From positions 62,001 to 126,000 of the forward strand of contig JADJIH010000001.1 of assembly GCA_016707115.1 (NCBI GenBank): a stretch of 64,000 bases of DNA. The letters are read 5' to 3'. Of this stretch, positions 55,208-63,885 are shown piece after piece (position 1 is the stretch's first letter; every line of letters starts with the position of its first letter). The stretch is from Ignavibacteriales bacterium (GTDB taxonomy: Bacteria; Bacteroidota; Ignavibacteria; Ignavibacteriales; Ignavibacteriaceae). The position numbers were made by a program, and so were the translations under genes. The notes beneath the pieces were generated by a model, which saw only the letters and a program-made list of their open reading frames with translations, searched no databases and had not been told where the DNA came from.

Positions 55208-56342
55208 TTGTTAAAGCTTAATATTGATTCAAAGGATACTAATTCAAAGGCTCGTGCTGGATGGTTTGAAACTGATCATGGTAAAGTAGAAACCCCGATT
55301 TTTATGCCTGTTGGTACGCAGGGCACAGTAAAAGCTGTAAATCAAACTTATCTTGCGGACGAAATTAAAGCACAAATTGTTCTTTCAAATACTTATCATT
55401 TGTATTTAAGACCAGGCACAGAAATACTTGAAGCAGCTGGCGGACTTCATAAGTTTATGAATTGGCAAAAACCAATTTTAACTGATAGCGGCGGTTACCA
55501 GGTTTTTAGTTTATCTGAATTAAGAAAATTAAAATCGGATGGGGTTGAGTTTCGTTCGCATCTTAGATGGTTCAAAACATTTTTTTACACCTGAAAAGGT
55601 TATTGGAATTCAAAGGAGTATTGGATCCGATATAATGATGGTTCTTGATGAATGTGCACCTTTTCCGTGTGATTATGATTATGCAAAAAATTCTGTTCAA
55701 CTTACAAGTAATTGGGCAGTATTAAATAAAGAAGCATTTGTTCGTTCTTCTCCATTGTATGATCATAAACAATTTCAGTTTGGAATAATTCAGGGAAGCA
55801 TTTATAAAGATTTAAGAGAAAAATCTGTAAATGATTTATTGAAGTTAGATTTTGATAGTTATGCAATTGGCGGACTTGCAGTGGGTGAACCGATGGAACA
55901 AATGTATGAACTTGTTGATTTTACAACTGATTTTATGCCTGATGACAGACCAAGATATTTAATGGGTGTAGGAAAACCTGAGAATATACTGGAATCGATA
56001 GCGAGAGGTATTGATATGTTTGATTGTGTTATGCCGACACGTAATGCACGTAATGCAAATGTATTTACTTGGAATGGAAATCTTTCAATGCGGAATGCCA
56101 AGTACAAAGATGATTTTAAACCATTAGATGAAAAATGCAGTTGTTATACTTGCAGAAATTATACTCGGGCTTATTTAAGACATCTATTTATTGCTGAAGA
56201 AATATTAGCACTTGAATTGGCATCAATTCATAATTTGTATTTTTATCTTCAATTAGTAACACAAGCTCGTATGCATATAATTGATGGTGATTTTTTGGAC
56301 TGGAAAAATAAAATTGTAAACGAAATATCAAAAAAGAACTAA
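55208..56342 (+). CDS. tgt: Queuine tRNA-ribosyltransferase, frameshifted
   Basis: This enzyme exchanges guanine for preQ1 at tRNA position 34 in queuosine synthesis. It starts with TTG 55208. Frame one codes GWFETDHGKVETPIFMPVGT and ILTDSGGYQVFSL (catalytic Asp region) and ends at TGA 55595. From about 55566 frame two continues DGSKHFFTPEKVIGIQ, LDECAPFPCDY, GGLAVGEP, and the zinc site KCSCYTCRNYTRAYLRHLF. One extra A after CTT (55565) accounts for the break; without it the protein is 377 residues, the normal size. All active residues are present. It precedes yajC, as in many genomes. Probably a working gene with a base error, though +1 recoding is conceivable. Confidence 0.93.
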
Positions 56343-56366
56343 ATAAAAAACTAAAGGAGAAATAAA

Positions 56367-56672
56367 TTGGATATATTATTAGCAATGGCACCACAAGGTG
56401 GTGAAGGTGGTGGCGGAAGTTTAATCAGCACTGTAATTATGTTTGGTGCTATCTTCGCAATCTTCTATTTCATGATTATAAGACCACAACAGAAGCGTGC
56501 TAAAGAAAGAGAAAAACTTCTTTCAAACATTGAAAAGGGTGATAAGATTGTCACTTCAGGCGGAGTTCATGCAACTATTGTTGGTATTGAAGAAAAAACA
56601 GTACTGATTGAGATCGCTCCAAATGTGAAAGTTAAAGTTGAGCGTTCTGCAATCGGTAGTGTAATAAAATAA
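56367..56672 (+). CDS. yajC: Preprotein translocase subunit YajC
   Basis: A 101-residue YajC starting at TTG 56367 with AAAGGAG upstream. One N-terminal membrane helix (LISTVIMFGAIFAIFYFMII) is followed by RPQQKRAKEREKLLSNIEKGDKIVTSGG (shown in parts: RPQQKRAKER, KGDKIVTSGG), the signature of YajC. It accompanies SecDF in the inner membrane. The tgt-yajC order is common; secD is replaced here by ribBA. Confidence 0.95.
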   Translation: MDILLAMAPQGGEGGGGSLISTVIMFGAIFAIFYFMIIRPQQKRAKEREKLLSNIEKGDKIVTSGGVHATIVGIEEKTVLIEIAPNVKVKVERSAIGSVIK

Positions 56673-56692
56673 TTTAATTAGAGAATCCTATT

Positions 56693-57889
56693 ATGTTTTG
56701 CAGTATTGAAGAAGCAATTGATGAAATAAAAAACGGTAAAGTTATTATCGTTGTTGATGATGAGGACCGTGAGAATGAAGGAGACTTTATTTGTGCGGCT
56801 GAATATGTTACTCCGGATATTGTAAACTTTATGGTAACGCACGGCAGAGGAATGTTGTGCGTTGCTATAAATGGAAAGCGATTGGATGAATTAAATCTTC
56901 CACTGATGGTTGAATCAAACTCTGCCTTACATGGAACTCAATTCACAGTTACGGTGGATGCGATTGAAGGAACAACAACAGGAATATCAGCTGCTGATCG
57001 TGCTCATACAATAAAAAAACTTATCGATCCAAAATCAACTTCAAATGATTTTGCAAAACCAGGACATATTTTTCCATTACGTGCTTTTGAAGAAGGCGTT
57101 CTGAGAAGAGCAGGACATACCGAAGCTGCTGTTGATTTATGCAAACTTGCAAACTTAAATCCGGCCGGAGTTTTGTGTGAAATACTTAAAGAAAATGGGG
57201 AGATGGCTCGAGTACCTGAACTGGTTGAAATAGCTAGAAAGTTTAGTCTTAAAATTGTGACAGTTCAGGAACTGATTAAATATAGAATTAAAAATGAAAA
57301 TCTTATTGAGAAAATTTCTGATATCGATTTCCCAACTAATCATGGCAGATTCCGGCTTCATCTTTACAGAAATCTTTTGGATAAGAAAAAGCAAGTTGCA
57401 TTGGTTAAAGGGGAACCTGATCCTGAAAAACCTTTTCTTGTTCGTATGCACTCAGAATGTTTAACCGGTGATGTATTTCATTCCCTAAGATGCGATTGTC
57501 ATGATCAGTTAAATCATGCACTTGATTTAATTGAACAAAATGGTTCGGGTGCATTAGTGTATATGCGGCAGGAGGGAAGAGGTATTGGTCTTGAAAACAA
57601 AATCAAAGCATACAATCTGCAGGATGAAGGCAGAGACACAGTTGAGGCTAATGAAGATCTTGGATTTAAGGCCGATTTAAGAGACTATGGAATAGGTGCA
57701 CAGATATTGATCAATCTTGGAATTAAAAAAATAAATCTGCTAACAAACAATCCTAAAAAAGTAATTGGATTGAATGGATACGGACTTGAAATAGTTGAAC
57801 GTCTTCCCATTGAAATTCCACCAAATAAAAACAACGAAAAGTACTTAAAGACTAAACGCGATAAGCTTGGGCATATAATACTTCAGTAA
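56693..57889 (+). CDS. ribBA: Bifunctional 3,4-DHBP synthase / GTP cyclohydrolase II
   Basis: A 398-residue RibBA for riboflavin synthesis. The N-terminal RibB half has VVDDEDRENEGDFICAAE, RAGHTEAAVDLCKLA and the PAGVLCE end. The C-terminal RibA half has zinc-binding HSECLTGDVFHSLRCDCHDQ and RQEGRGIGL, then TNNPKKVIGL. The two halves make L-3,4-dihydroxy-2-butanone 4-phosphate and 2,5-diamino-6-ribosylamino-4-pyrimidinone phosphate. No FMN riboswitch is seen before it, and the gap to yajC is short (20 nt). Confidence 0.97.
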   Translation: MFCSIEEAIDEIKNGKVIIVVDDEDRENEGDFICAAEYVTPDIVNFMVTHGRGMLCVAINGKRLDELNLPLMVESNSALHGTQFTVTVDAIEGTTTGISAADRAHTIKKLIDPKSTSNDFAKPGHIFPLRAFEEGVLRRAGHTEAAVDLCKLANLNPAGVLCEILKENGEMARVPELVEIARKFSLKIVTVQELIKYRIKNENLIEKISDIDFPTNHGRFRLHLYRNLLDKKKQVALVKGEPDPEKPFLVRMHSECLTGDVFHSLRCDCHDQLNHALDLIEQNGSGALVYMRQEGRGIGLENKIKAYNLQDEGRDTVEANEDLGFKADLRDYGIGAQILINLGIKKINLLTNNPKKVIGLNGYGLEIVERLPIEIPPNKNNEKYLKTKRDKLGHIILQ

Positions 57890-57987
57890 AAATTAGTCTT
57901 TTCATTTTACTTTCCGCTCAATCTGATTTTCGTTATTTTCATACAGCAGCTATTCAAATCTTTTGATAATTATTTTGAGATGATAAA

Positions 57988-59304
57988 ATGAAATTTCTTA
58001 TCGTTATACTCTTCGCTCTTACAACCTTTGCACAACAAAAAACTGTTTACGTTGCATACATTGATACTGAAATCGGGTTAGGATTGGCCCCATACATTTC
58101 TCGTGTAATTTCGGAAGCAGAACAAAATAATGCAGATGCAATAATATTTAAAATCAATACTTTTGGTGGAAGAGTTGATGCAGCAACACAAATAAAAGAT
58201 GCAATTCTATCCAGCAAAGTTTTAACAATTGCTTTTATTAATAACCGCGCAATATCGGCAGGCGCTTTGATTGCACTTTCTTGCAACAAAATTGTGATGG
58301 TTCCTGGTAGTTCAATAGGTGCGGCAACTGTTGTTGATGAAACCGGACAGAAAGTTGGAGAAAAGTATCAATCATATATGCGTTCAGAAATGCGCTCTAC
58401 TGCAGAGAAGAACGGAAGAAGAACTGATATAGCAGAAGGTATGGTTGATGAAAGAGTTGTTGTTGAAGGTTTATCAGACAGTACAACACTTATTACATTA
58501 ACATCTGAGGAAGCACATAAATATTTAATCGCAGATACAGTTCTTACAAGTTTTAATGAACTTCTAAGTGCGTTTGATTTGAAAAATGCTGAGGAAGTAT
58601 CAATCACATCCAATTGGGCAGAAGATGTGGTTAAGTTTTTAAATAATCCAATTATCTCTTCTATTCTTATTATGATTGGTTTTTTTGGGTTGATGGCTGA
58701 AATAAAGACACCGGGCTGGGGAGTTGCAGGAACTACCGGATTAATTGCACTCACATTATTTTTTGGCTCATCATATATTCTGCAACTTGCATCAATTTTA
58801 GAAATATTACTTTTTGTGGTAGGATTAGTTTTACTTCTTGCCGAGATATTTGTGATCCCCGGTTTTGGTATTGCTGGTATATCCGGAATCATACTGATCT
58901 TTGCTTCAATATTTCTTTCACTTCTTGGAAGTGAACCATTTATTGATATGCATGCAATATCAATTGCAATCATACAGTTGTCAGGTTCAATGCTTTTTGC
59001 TTTAGTGGGAATGTTTTTTCTGGTTAAATATTTACCAAAATCTACAGCATTTAATAAATTAGTTTTATCAGAATCAGAAAAAGCAGAACATGGATTTGTT
59101 TCTTACCCTTCTGAAAAAGATTTGGTTGGAAAACTTGGAATTGCATTTACTACACTTAGACCAGGCGGTACTGCTGTAATTGATGACAGAAGAATAGATG
59201 TTGTTGCGGATTCTGAATACATTGATAAAGACGTAAAAATAAAAGTCTTAAGAGTTGAAGGAATTAAAGTTGTTGTAACAGCGGTTAAAGAAAATATTAA
59301 CTGA
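57988..59304 (+). CDS. nfeD: NfeD-type membrane-bound ClpP-class protease
   Basis: A 438-residue long-form NfeD. Signal peptide (FLIVILFALTTFAQ), then a ClpP-like serine protease domain with INTFGGRVDAA and the nucleophile Ser90 in NRAISAGALIAL; Lys126 (GEKYQSYM) is the likely general base. A membrane domain of about four helices (SSILIMIGFFGLMAEI and on) follows, then a C-terminal OB-fold (PGGTAVIDDRRIDVVADSEYI). Such proteases cleave stomatin partners and membrane proteins. No SPFH gene lies next to it. It is convergent with the DUF6263-like gene across a shared terminator. Confidence 0.93.
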   Translation: MKFLIVILFALTTFAQQKTVYVAYIDTEIGLGLAPYISRVISEAEQNNADAIIFKINTFGGRVDAATQIKDAILSSKVLTIAFINNRAISAGALIALSCNKIVMVPGSSIGAATVVDETGQKVGEKYQSYMRSEMRSTAEKNGRRTDIAEGMVDERVVVEGLSDSTTLITLTSEEAHKYLIADTVLTSFNELLSAFDLKNAEEVSITSNWAEDVVKFLNNPIISSILIMIGFFGLMAEIKTPGWGVAGTTGLIALTLFFGSSYILQLASILEILLFVVGLVLLLAEIFVIPGFGIAGISGIILIFASIFLSLLGSEPFIDMHAISIAIIQLSGSMLFALVGMFFLVKYLPKSTAFNKLVLSESEKAEHGFVSYPSEKDLVGKLGIAFTTLRPGGTAVIDDRRIDVVADSEYIDKDVKIKVLRVEGIKVVVTAVKENIN

Positions 59305-59317
59305 AAAAATTGTTAAC

Positions 59318-59347
59318 AAAAAAGCCGGCTTGTAACCGGCTTTTTTT
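59318..59347. terminator. Bidirectional terminator between nfeD and the lipoprotein gene
   Basis: AAAAAGCCGG pairs with CCGGCTTTTT around CTTGTAA, flanked by A and T runs on the two sides. It can stop transcription from both convergent genes. Confidence 0.9.
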
Positions 59348-59360
59348 GTTTGGAACTAAT

Positions 59361-60413
59361 TTACAGTAACTCTAAGATATTCGTATTAGTTATCACATCT
59401 CTGCGAGCACCTTTTTGTTTTCCCTGAGGTGTATTCGCTTCCATTGTGTAGGATATTTCAAGTCTGGTTTTTGTGCGGGATTTAATTTGAACTCCCTTAT
59501 CAACATCAAAATAAATCTTACCTTCCGCAGTAGAGATCGGTTTTTGAAAAGTATAAATTACATTCCCTTGATTAACTTTTGATTGTCCTGAATATCTAAA
59601 ATCAATACCGGCATCAATAACAGCAACTCGATTATCATTTAATTTTTCAACACTTTCTAGCTTATACGTGTTTGTATAATTAATTTGATAAACCATTAAA
59701 GGTATTGGAGCCTGCTGAATTTGCCACGATGAATCTTTATAAACCTCTTTATCAGAAACTTTTCTAACAATTTGACTGAGCAGTGGAGAAAGCACGCCAT
59801 TGATAAGGTCCTGTCGAATTGAATTTCTGTCATTTGCGGATATTGTATCTGCAGCACCTTTTAGTTCAAGGAATTTATTGGATATTTTATCTGCCTTAAA
59901 CACTTCTAAGACATCACCTTTTTTATTAAATCGCGCACTGAATGGATTATTATAAAGTGATTGATATTCAGCGAATTGATGTGTTTTAGCTGAGTCTACG
60001 TCTTTACCAGCTTCAAAATTAAAAGTTTGTCCATTTGCGGAGGCTTCAAGTTTTATTGAATTAATTTTAATCTCAGCTTCAGCAGATCCGTCTTCATCAA
60101 CTTCTTTAACTACAAGATCAATCAGGTATATAATTTTTTGAGATACTCCCGTGGATATAGTTGTATCCATTGTAATTGTCTGGGTATTATTTGAAATAGT
60201 AGTTAGTCGGTACACTATCTTTTCGCCCTTTTTAAATTTATATTCCATTAGAAATGGTTTACCTGAGTTATCAATTCCATCTGTTTTTAGATCTGTGGAA
60301 TCAAAAGAATATTTTTCCTTATCGGTCAGAGTTTTTTCAGGCTCATTATTTTTGTCACCGCAGCTGATTAGAATAAAACTGAAAGTGACCAGCACTATTA
60401 AGTATTTTAACAT
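59361..60413 (-). CDS. Lipoprotein resembling the DUF6263 family
   Basis: A 350-residue lipoprotein with lipobox in LIVLVTFSFILISCGD. The mature part has YKFKKGEKIVYRLTT, a long set of beta strands, INSIKLEASANGQTFNFEAG and YTFQKPISTAEGKIYFDVDKG. This resembles DUF6263 proteins of Bacteroidota; I base that on general features. Function unknown. It lies 9 nt after namZ on the same strand, so probably expressed with it. Confidence 0.65.
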   Translation of the reverse strand: MLKYLIVLVTFSFILISCGDKNNEPEKTLTDKEKYSFDSTDLKTDGIDNSGKPFLMEYKFKKGEKIVYRLTTISNNTQTITMDTTISTGVSQKIIYLIDLVVKEVDEDGSAEAEIKINSIKLEASANGQTFNFEAGKDVDSAKTHQFAEYQSLYNNPFSARFNKKGDVLEVFKADKISNKFLELKGAADTISANDRNSIRQDLINGVLSPLLSQIVRKVSDKEVYKDSSWQIQQAPIPLMVYQINYTNTYKLESVEKLNDNRVAVIDAGIDFRYSGQSKVNQGNVIYTFQKPISTAEGKIYFDVDKGVQIKSRTKTRLEISYTMEANTPQGKQKGARRDVITNTNILELL

Positions 60414-60422
60414 TAGTTCCTC

Positions 60423-61661
60423 TTAATAAAGTAAGTATTGATTTTTAATTTTATTAAACTTTGTTAGTTCTTTTTGCCAGGATGCAAAAATTTTATCCGG
60501 TTTCATTTTGTTATTTATTTGTTGTCTCAGAATGTTTGTACCAGCAAGCCTATCAAATGAAGACTCACTAAACTTTACTTTGCTGCCATATAATTTAGTA
60601 AGAACATACAACAGTTTTACACCGAATTTTACTGACTCAAATTTATTTGGATCAATGATTTTAATTTTAATACCAAAGCAAGTCTTACCTTCAAACTTGG
60701 GATTTGTTGCCATTTCAGTTATGCCTTCAGGAATGAACGAAACAGGCTGAAACTCAGCACCATCTACTTTCAAAAGATTTAATTTTTCAATTATATCTTC
60801 ACTCTTAAAAAAGGGTGCCCCAATCTGTAGAAATGGAAATCGTGTTCCTCTTCCTTCCGAAATGTTTGTGCCTTCAAGTAAGCAAGTTCCGGGATAAACA
60901 AGTGCAGTTTCTAAAGAATTAATATTTGGAGATGGAGAATTCCATTTGGAATAAAATCGATCTGGAATTTCTCTTTTCCAGTTTTTACAACTGATCACAT
61001 TTAAAGAAACATTCTTCCAGTTCGGTACTAATTTCTCACCAATAAAATATTTAGCTAATTCACCAATAGTCATCCCGTGTGTAATTGGAATCTCAGCAAT
61101 TCCAACAAACGACTTGTAATTCGGATCCAAAACTGTTCCATCAACATAATTTCCGCCAATGGGGTTTGGTCGATCAAGAATTATTACTGGAATATTATTT
61201 TCCCCAGCAGATTCCAAAACATAATACATTGTTGAAATGTATGTATAGAATCTTGCGCCAACATCCTGAATATCAAAAATCAAAACATCAACATCTTTAA
61301 GATTCTCTTTTGAAGGTTTTCTGTCTTTTCCATAAAGAGAAATTATGGGAATATCTTTATAAAGATTTTTTTTGTAATCAATAAGTTCACCTGCTTCAGC
61401 ACTGCCTTTAAAACCATGTTCCGGCGTAAAAATTGATTTTACGGAAACATTGTTTTGATCAAGTAAAGCATCAACTAAATGCTTTCCATCCGCAAGCAGG
61501 GAAGTGTGATTACAAACGACTCCAACTTTTTTCCCGGAAATAAGATTTAGATTTTCTGAAAAAAGTAAATCTGCTCCATTAATTATTTGAGCATTTAACT
61601 TTAAAGAAAAAAGAAAAACAAAAAGAATAATTAAATGTCTGTATAAAAATTTCTTTTCCAT
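60423..61661 (-). CDS. namZ: Exo-beta-N-acetylmuramidase NamZ-like (DUF1343)
   Basis: A 412-residue exported protein. I chose ATG 61661, which has a GGAAGGAAA site and begins a good signal peptide (HLIILFVFLFSLKLNAQ); the open frame extends further back to 61751 across the ndk terminator. The DUF1343 core has GKKVGVVCNHTS, IFTPEHGFKGSAEAGE, VLIFDIQDVGARFYTY, ILDRPNPIGG and CLLEGTNISEGRGTRFPF. Family members release N-acetylmuramic acid from peptidoglycan fragments in the periplasm. It should help recycle the cell wall. Confidence 0.9.
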   Translation of the reverse strand: MEKKFLYRHLIILFVFLFSLKLNAQIINGADLLFSENLNLISGKKVGVVCNHTSLLADGKHLVDALLDQNNVSVKSIFTPEHGFKGSAEAGELIDYKKNLYKDIPIISLYGKDRKPSKENLKDVDVLIFDIQDVGARFYTYISTMYYVLESAGENNIPVIILDRPNPIGGNYVDGTVLDPNYKSFVGIAEIPITHGMTIGELAKYFIGEKLVPNWKNVSLNVISCKNWKREIPDRFYSKWNSPSPNINSLETALVYPGTCLLEGTNISEGRGTRFPFLQIGAPFFKSEDIIEKLNLLKVDGAEFQPVSFIPEGITEMATNPKFEGKTCFGIKIKIIDPNKFESVKFGVKLLYVLTKLYGSKVKFSESSFDRLAGTNILRQQINNKMKPDKIFASWQKELTKFNKIKNQYLLY

Positions 61662-61676
61662 TTTATTTCCTTCCTT

Positions 61677-61710
61677 CAAAAAAAACAACCTCCTGTTAAA
61701 GGAGGTTGTA
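61677..61710 (-). terminator. Terminator downstream of ndk
   Basis: ACAACCTCC (61685-61693) pairs with GGAGGTTGT (61701-61709). On the minus strand it is followed by a run of Ts (the A-run 61677-61685 on the plus strand). It lies between ndk and namZ. Confidence 0.88.
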
Positions 61711-61731
61711 CTATTAAGAATAGTTATTTGT

Positions 61732-62163
61732 TTATGCTGGATAATTTTCAATCAACTCTTTGCTTCCAAAAAAGAAAGCAATTTCTTTTGCTGCATTTTC
61801 ATCTGAATCTGAACCATGAACAGCATTGAACTGAACACTTTTTGCATAAAGTTTTCTCACAGTACCTTCCGCAGCATTTGCTGGATTGGTTGCTCCAATT
61901 AGTTTTCTATAATCTTCTACCGCATTTTCTTTTTCAAGCGCAATTGGTACACAAGGACCTGAAGTCATATATTCAACCAACTCACCATAAAAAGGTTTTT
62001 CTTTATGAATTTCATAAAATGCTTTTGCTGCATCTTCAGAAAGTTTGATCATCTTTAATGCTTTAACTTTAAACCCAGCTTTGCATATCATTGATATTAT
62101 CTCACCTACGTGATTATCACTTACAGCATCCGGTTTTATTATTGCTAATGTTTTATTACTCAA
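61732..62163 (-). CDS. ndk: Nucleoside diphosphate kinase
   Basis: A 143-residue NDK that transfers phosphate among nucleoside di- and triphosphates. LAIIKPDAV at the N-terminus and the active-site His116 in NAVHGSDS with FFFGSKELIE near the end are complete. The gene starts 9 nt after sucD on the same strand, so it is probably in one transcript with it, ending at a strong hairpin. Confidence 0.97.
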   Translation of the reverse strand: MSNKTLAIIKPDAVSDNHVGEIISMICKAGFKVKALKMIKLSEDAAKAFYEIHKEKPFYGELVEYMTSGPCVPIALEKENAVEDYRKLIGATNPANAAEGTVRKLYAKSVQFNAVHGSDSDENAAKEIAFFFGSKELIENYPA

Positions 62164-62172
62164 GTAGAACTC

Positions 62173-63207
62173 CTATTTCTTTTTACTTTTTTTCTTGTCT
62201 GATTTTTTATTTTTCTTTTTCGATTTGTCTTCTTTTTTCTTCTCAACCTTTTTTGTTGCTTTAGTTTTTACCACTTTAACTGCAGTTACTTTTTTAACAG
62301 GTGTGGTCTTTTTAACAACAGGCTTTTTAGCCTTCAACTTTTCAATTGCTTTTAACATTGTAACACCAATTTCTGCAGGACTTTCAACAACGTGAATTCC
62401 AGCTTTTTTCATCGCTGCCATCTTCTCCGCTGCTGTTCCTTTTCCACCTGAAATAATTGCACCTGCGTGACCCATTCTTCTTCCGGGAGGTGCAGTTCTT
62501 CCTGCAATAAATCCAACCACAGGTTTCCTAACATTTTTCTTTATGAACTCAGCTGCTTCTTCTTCAGCACTTCCGCCTATTTCACCAATCATAACAATTC
62601 CATCTGTGTCTTTATCATCATTAAACATTTTTATGATATCAATAAATCTTGAACCAATAATCGGATCGCCGCCAATGCCCACACAAGTTGATTGACCAAG
62701 CTTAACATCGGATAATTGTTTTACCGCTTCGTAGGTTAATGTGCCACTGCGAGATACAACTCCAATTTTTCCTTTGTTGTGAATGAAGCCGGGCATAATT
62801 CCGACTTTTGCAATTCCAGGAGAGATAACCCCTGGACAATTTGGCCCAACTAAAACAATATCTTTTCCTTTAATGGAATTGTAAACTTTCAACATATCAT
62901 TAGTTGGAATTCCTTCAGTGATGCAAATGATATATTTTATTCCTGCACCAGCAGCTTCTAAAATTGCATCTGCTGCAAATGCCGGTGGAACAAAAATTAC
63001 AGATGAATTCGCTTTCTGAACTTTTACAGCGTCAGCAACTGTATTAAAAACAGGTACTCCTTGAAAATCTGTTCCGCCTTTGCCTGGAGTAACTCCTGCA
63101 ACAACTTTGGTTCCGTATTCAAGCATTTGAGTTGTGTGAAAAGAACCTTCACTGCCGGTAATTCCCTGAACAACAAGGCGAGTGTTTTTATCGATTATGA
63201 TAGCCAT
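62173..63207 (-). CDS. sucD: Succinyl-CoA ligase alpha subunit with lysine-rich C-terminal tail
   Basis: A 344-residue alpha subunit; normal members are about 290. It forms succinyl-CoA or ATP/GTP with the beta subunit in the TCA cycle. GITGSEGSFHTTQML and GGTDFQGVPVF form the CoA-binding site; PNCPGVISPG and the phosphohistidine His247 in GHAGAIISGGKG are conserved. After LKAIEKLKAKKPVVKK comes a tail of about 50 residues, half lysine. Such tails are uncommon for SucD. sucC is not in the window. A -7 element lies upstream. Confidence 0.95.
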   Translation of the reverse strand: MAIIIDKNTRLVVQGITGSEGSFHTTQMLEYGTKVVAGVTPGKGGTDFQGVPVFNTVADAVKVQKANSSVIFVPPAFAADAILEAAGAGIKYIICITEGIPTNDMLKVYNSIKGKDIVLVGPNCPGVISPGIAKVGIMPGFIHNKGKIGVVSRSGTLTYEAVKQLSDVKLGQSTCVGIGGDPIIGSRFIDIIKMFNDDKDTDGIVMIGEIGGSAEEEAAEFIKKNVRKPVVGFIAGRTAPPGRRMGHAGAIISGGKGTAAEKMAAMKKAGIHVVESPAEIGVTMLKAIEKLKAKKPVVKKTTPVKKVTAVKVVKTKATKKVEKKKEDKSKKKNKKSDKKKSKKK

Positions 63208-63239
63208 AAATAATCCTTTTCTAAATTAAATTTTGTGAA

Positions 63240-63247
63240 CAAAAATA
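63240..63247 (-). promoter_or_regulatory. -7 promoter element of sucD-ndk
   Basis: On the minus strand TATTTTTG matches TAnnTTTG, 32 nt upstream of the sucD start. A TTTA box lies 20 nt further upstream (63271-63268), one base from TTTG. Confidence 0.45.
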
Positions 63248-63312
63248 AGGAAATTCTGGGATATAGATAAATTTTATTATGGTATGTTAAAGTAAATGTT
63301 TAATGGTTATGT

Positions 63313-63365
63313 GGGGGGGGGAATTTTGAAATGGGTTAAATTTGCGAGGGGGGGAGGGTTTGGGG
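63313..63365. other. G-rich intergenic tract
   Basis: Nine consecutive Gs (63313-63321), then after a short AT stretch GGGGGGG-A-GGG-TTT-GGGG (63348-63365). Four G runs could form a G-quadruplex, but nothing in the surrounding sequence shows that they do. Such tracts are exceptional in this AT-rich window; they may be prone to length change or to sequencing error. Confidence 0.5.
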
Positions 63366-63378
63366 TCGAAAAATAGAA

Positions 63379-63885
63379 CTAAATAACTTTATACCCAATC
63401 AAATGCATAACTTGGGTTGAACCCATTTGAAATGGTTCTTCTTCATCGAAAATAAATCCCAGATTTTGATACCATTCTAAAGATTTTACATTTTGTTTCA
63501 TTACACCAAGCCACACTTTACTGAATTGTTTTTCCTTTGCAATTCTATATGCTTCATTCAAAAGTTTTTTACCAAGACCAAACCCTTGAAATTCCGGTAA
63601 AACATATAATGATGAAACAAAGAATTTTTTGTTGATATGATCTTCAAATAATTTTAGCCATCCTGCGGAAACCGAATTTACTTCTGCAATAATCCCTTTT
63701 GAGAAAGGATCGTTTAAAATTTCAATCAATCTGTCTTCGCTGTAATGTTTTTCAAAGTGCGATAGAATATCTTTTTCGGGAATAAATGTGTAAGTGTTTT
63801 TCCAGGTTACTAATAATATGTTTTTTACGATTGAGAAATCTTCTCGTGTCCAGTTGCGAATTGTTATTTCAGCTTGAGATTTCAT
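63379..63885 (-). CDS. GNAT-family N-acetyltransferase
   Basis: A 168-residue GNAT protein. The acetyl-CoA-binding motif A is SSLYVLPEFQGFGLGKKLL (Q/RxxGxG/A pattern as QGFGLG), and motif B includes VWLGVMKQNVKSLEWYQNLGF. ITIRNWTREDFSIVKNIL opens the fold. The substrate (an amine, amino acid or protein N-terminus) cannot be told. Its start overlaps the end of the gatA gene by 17 nt, so the two are co-expressed. Confidence 0.87.
   Translation of the reverse strand: MKSQAEITIRNWTREDFSIVKNILLVTWKNTYTFIPEKDILSHFEKHYSEDRLIEILNDPFSKGIIAEVNSVSAGWLKLFEDHINKKFFVSSLYVLPEFQGFGLGKKLLNEAYRIAKEKQFSKVWLGVMKQNVKSLEWYQNLGFIFDEEEPFQMGSTQVMHLIGYKVI

Noticed and set aside
54837..55568. Programmed +1 recoding at CTT-A as an accepted feature of the genome
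   Set aside because: Only two cases, one in a gene that also has a nonsense codon; other +1 breaks in the window lack this context. Kept only as a question.
56673..56692. FMN riboswitch before ribBA
   Set aside because: The gap from yajC is only about 20 nt, far too short for the conserved RFN element.
62195..62395. Plus-strand open frame rich in Phe and Ser opposite the sucD tail
   Set aside because: It is the antisense reading of lysine codons (AAA/AAG become TTT/CTT), with no start signal of its own.
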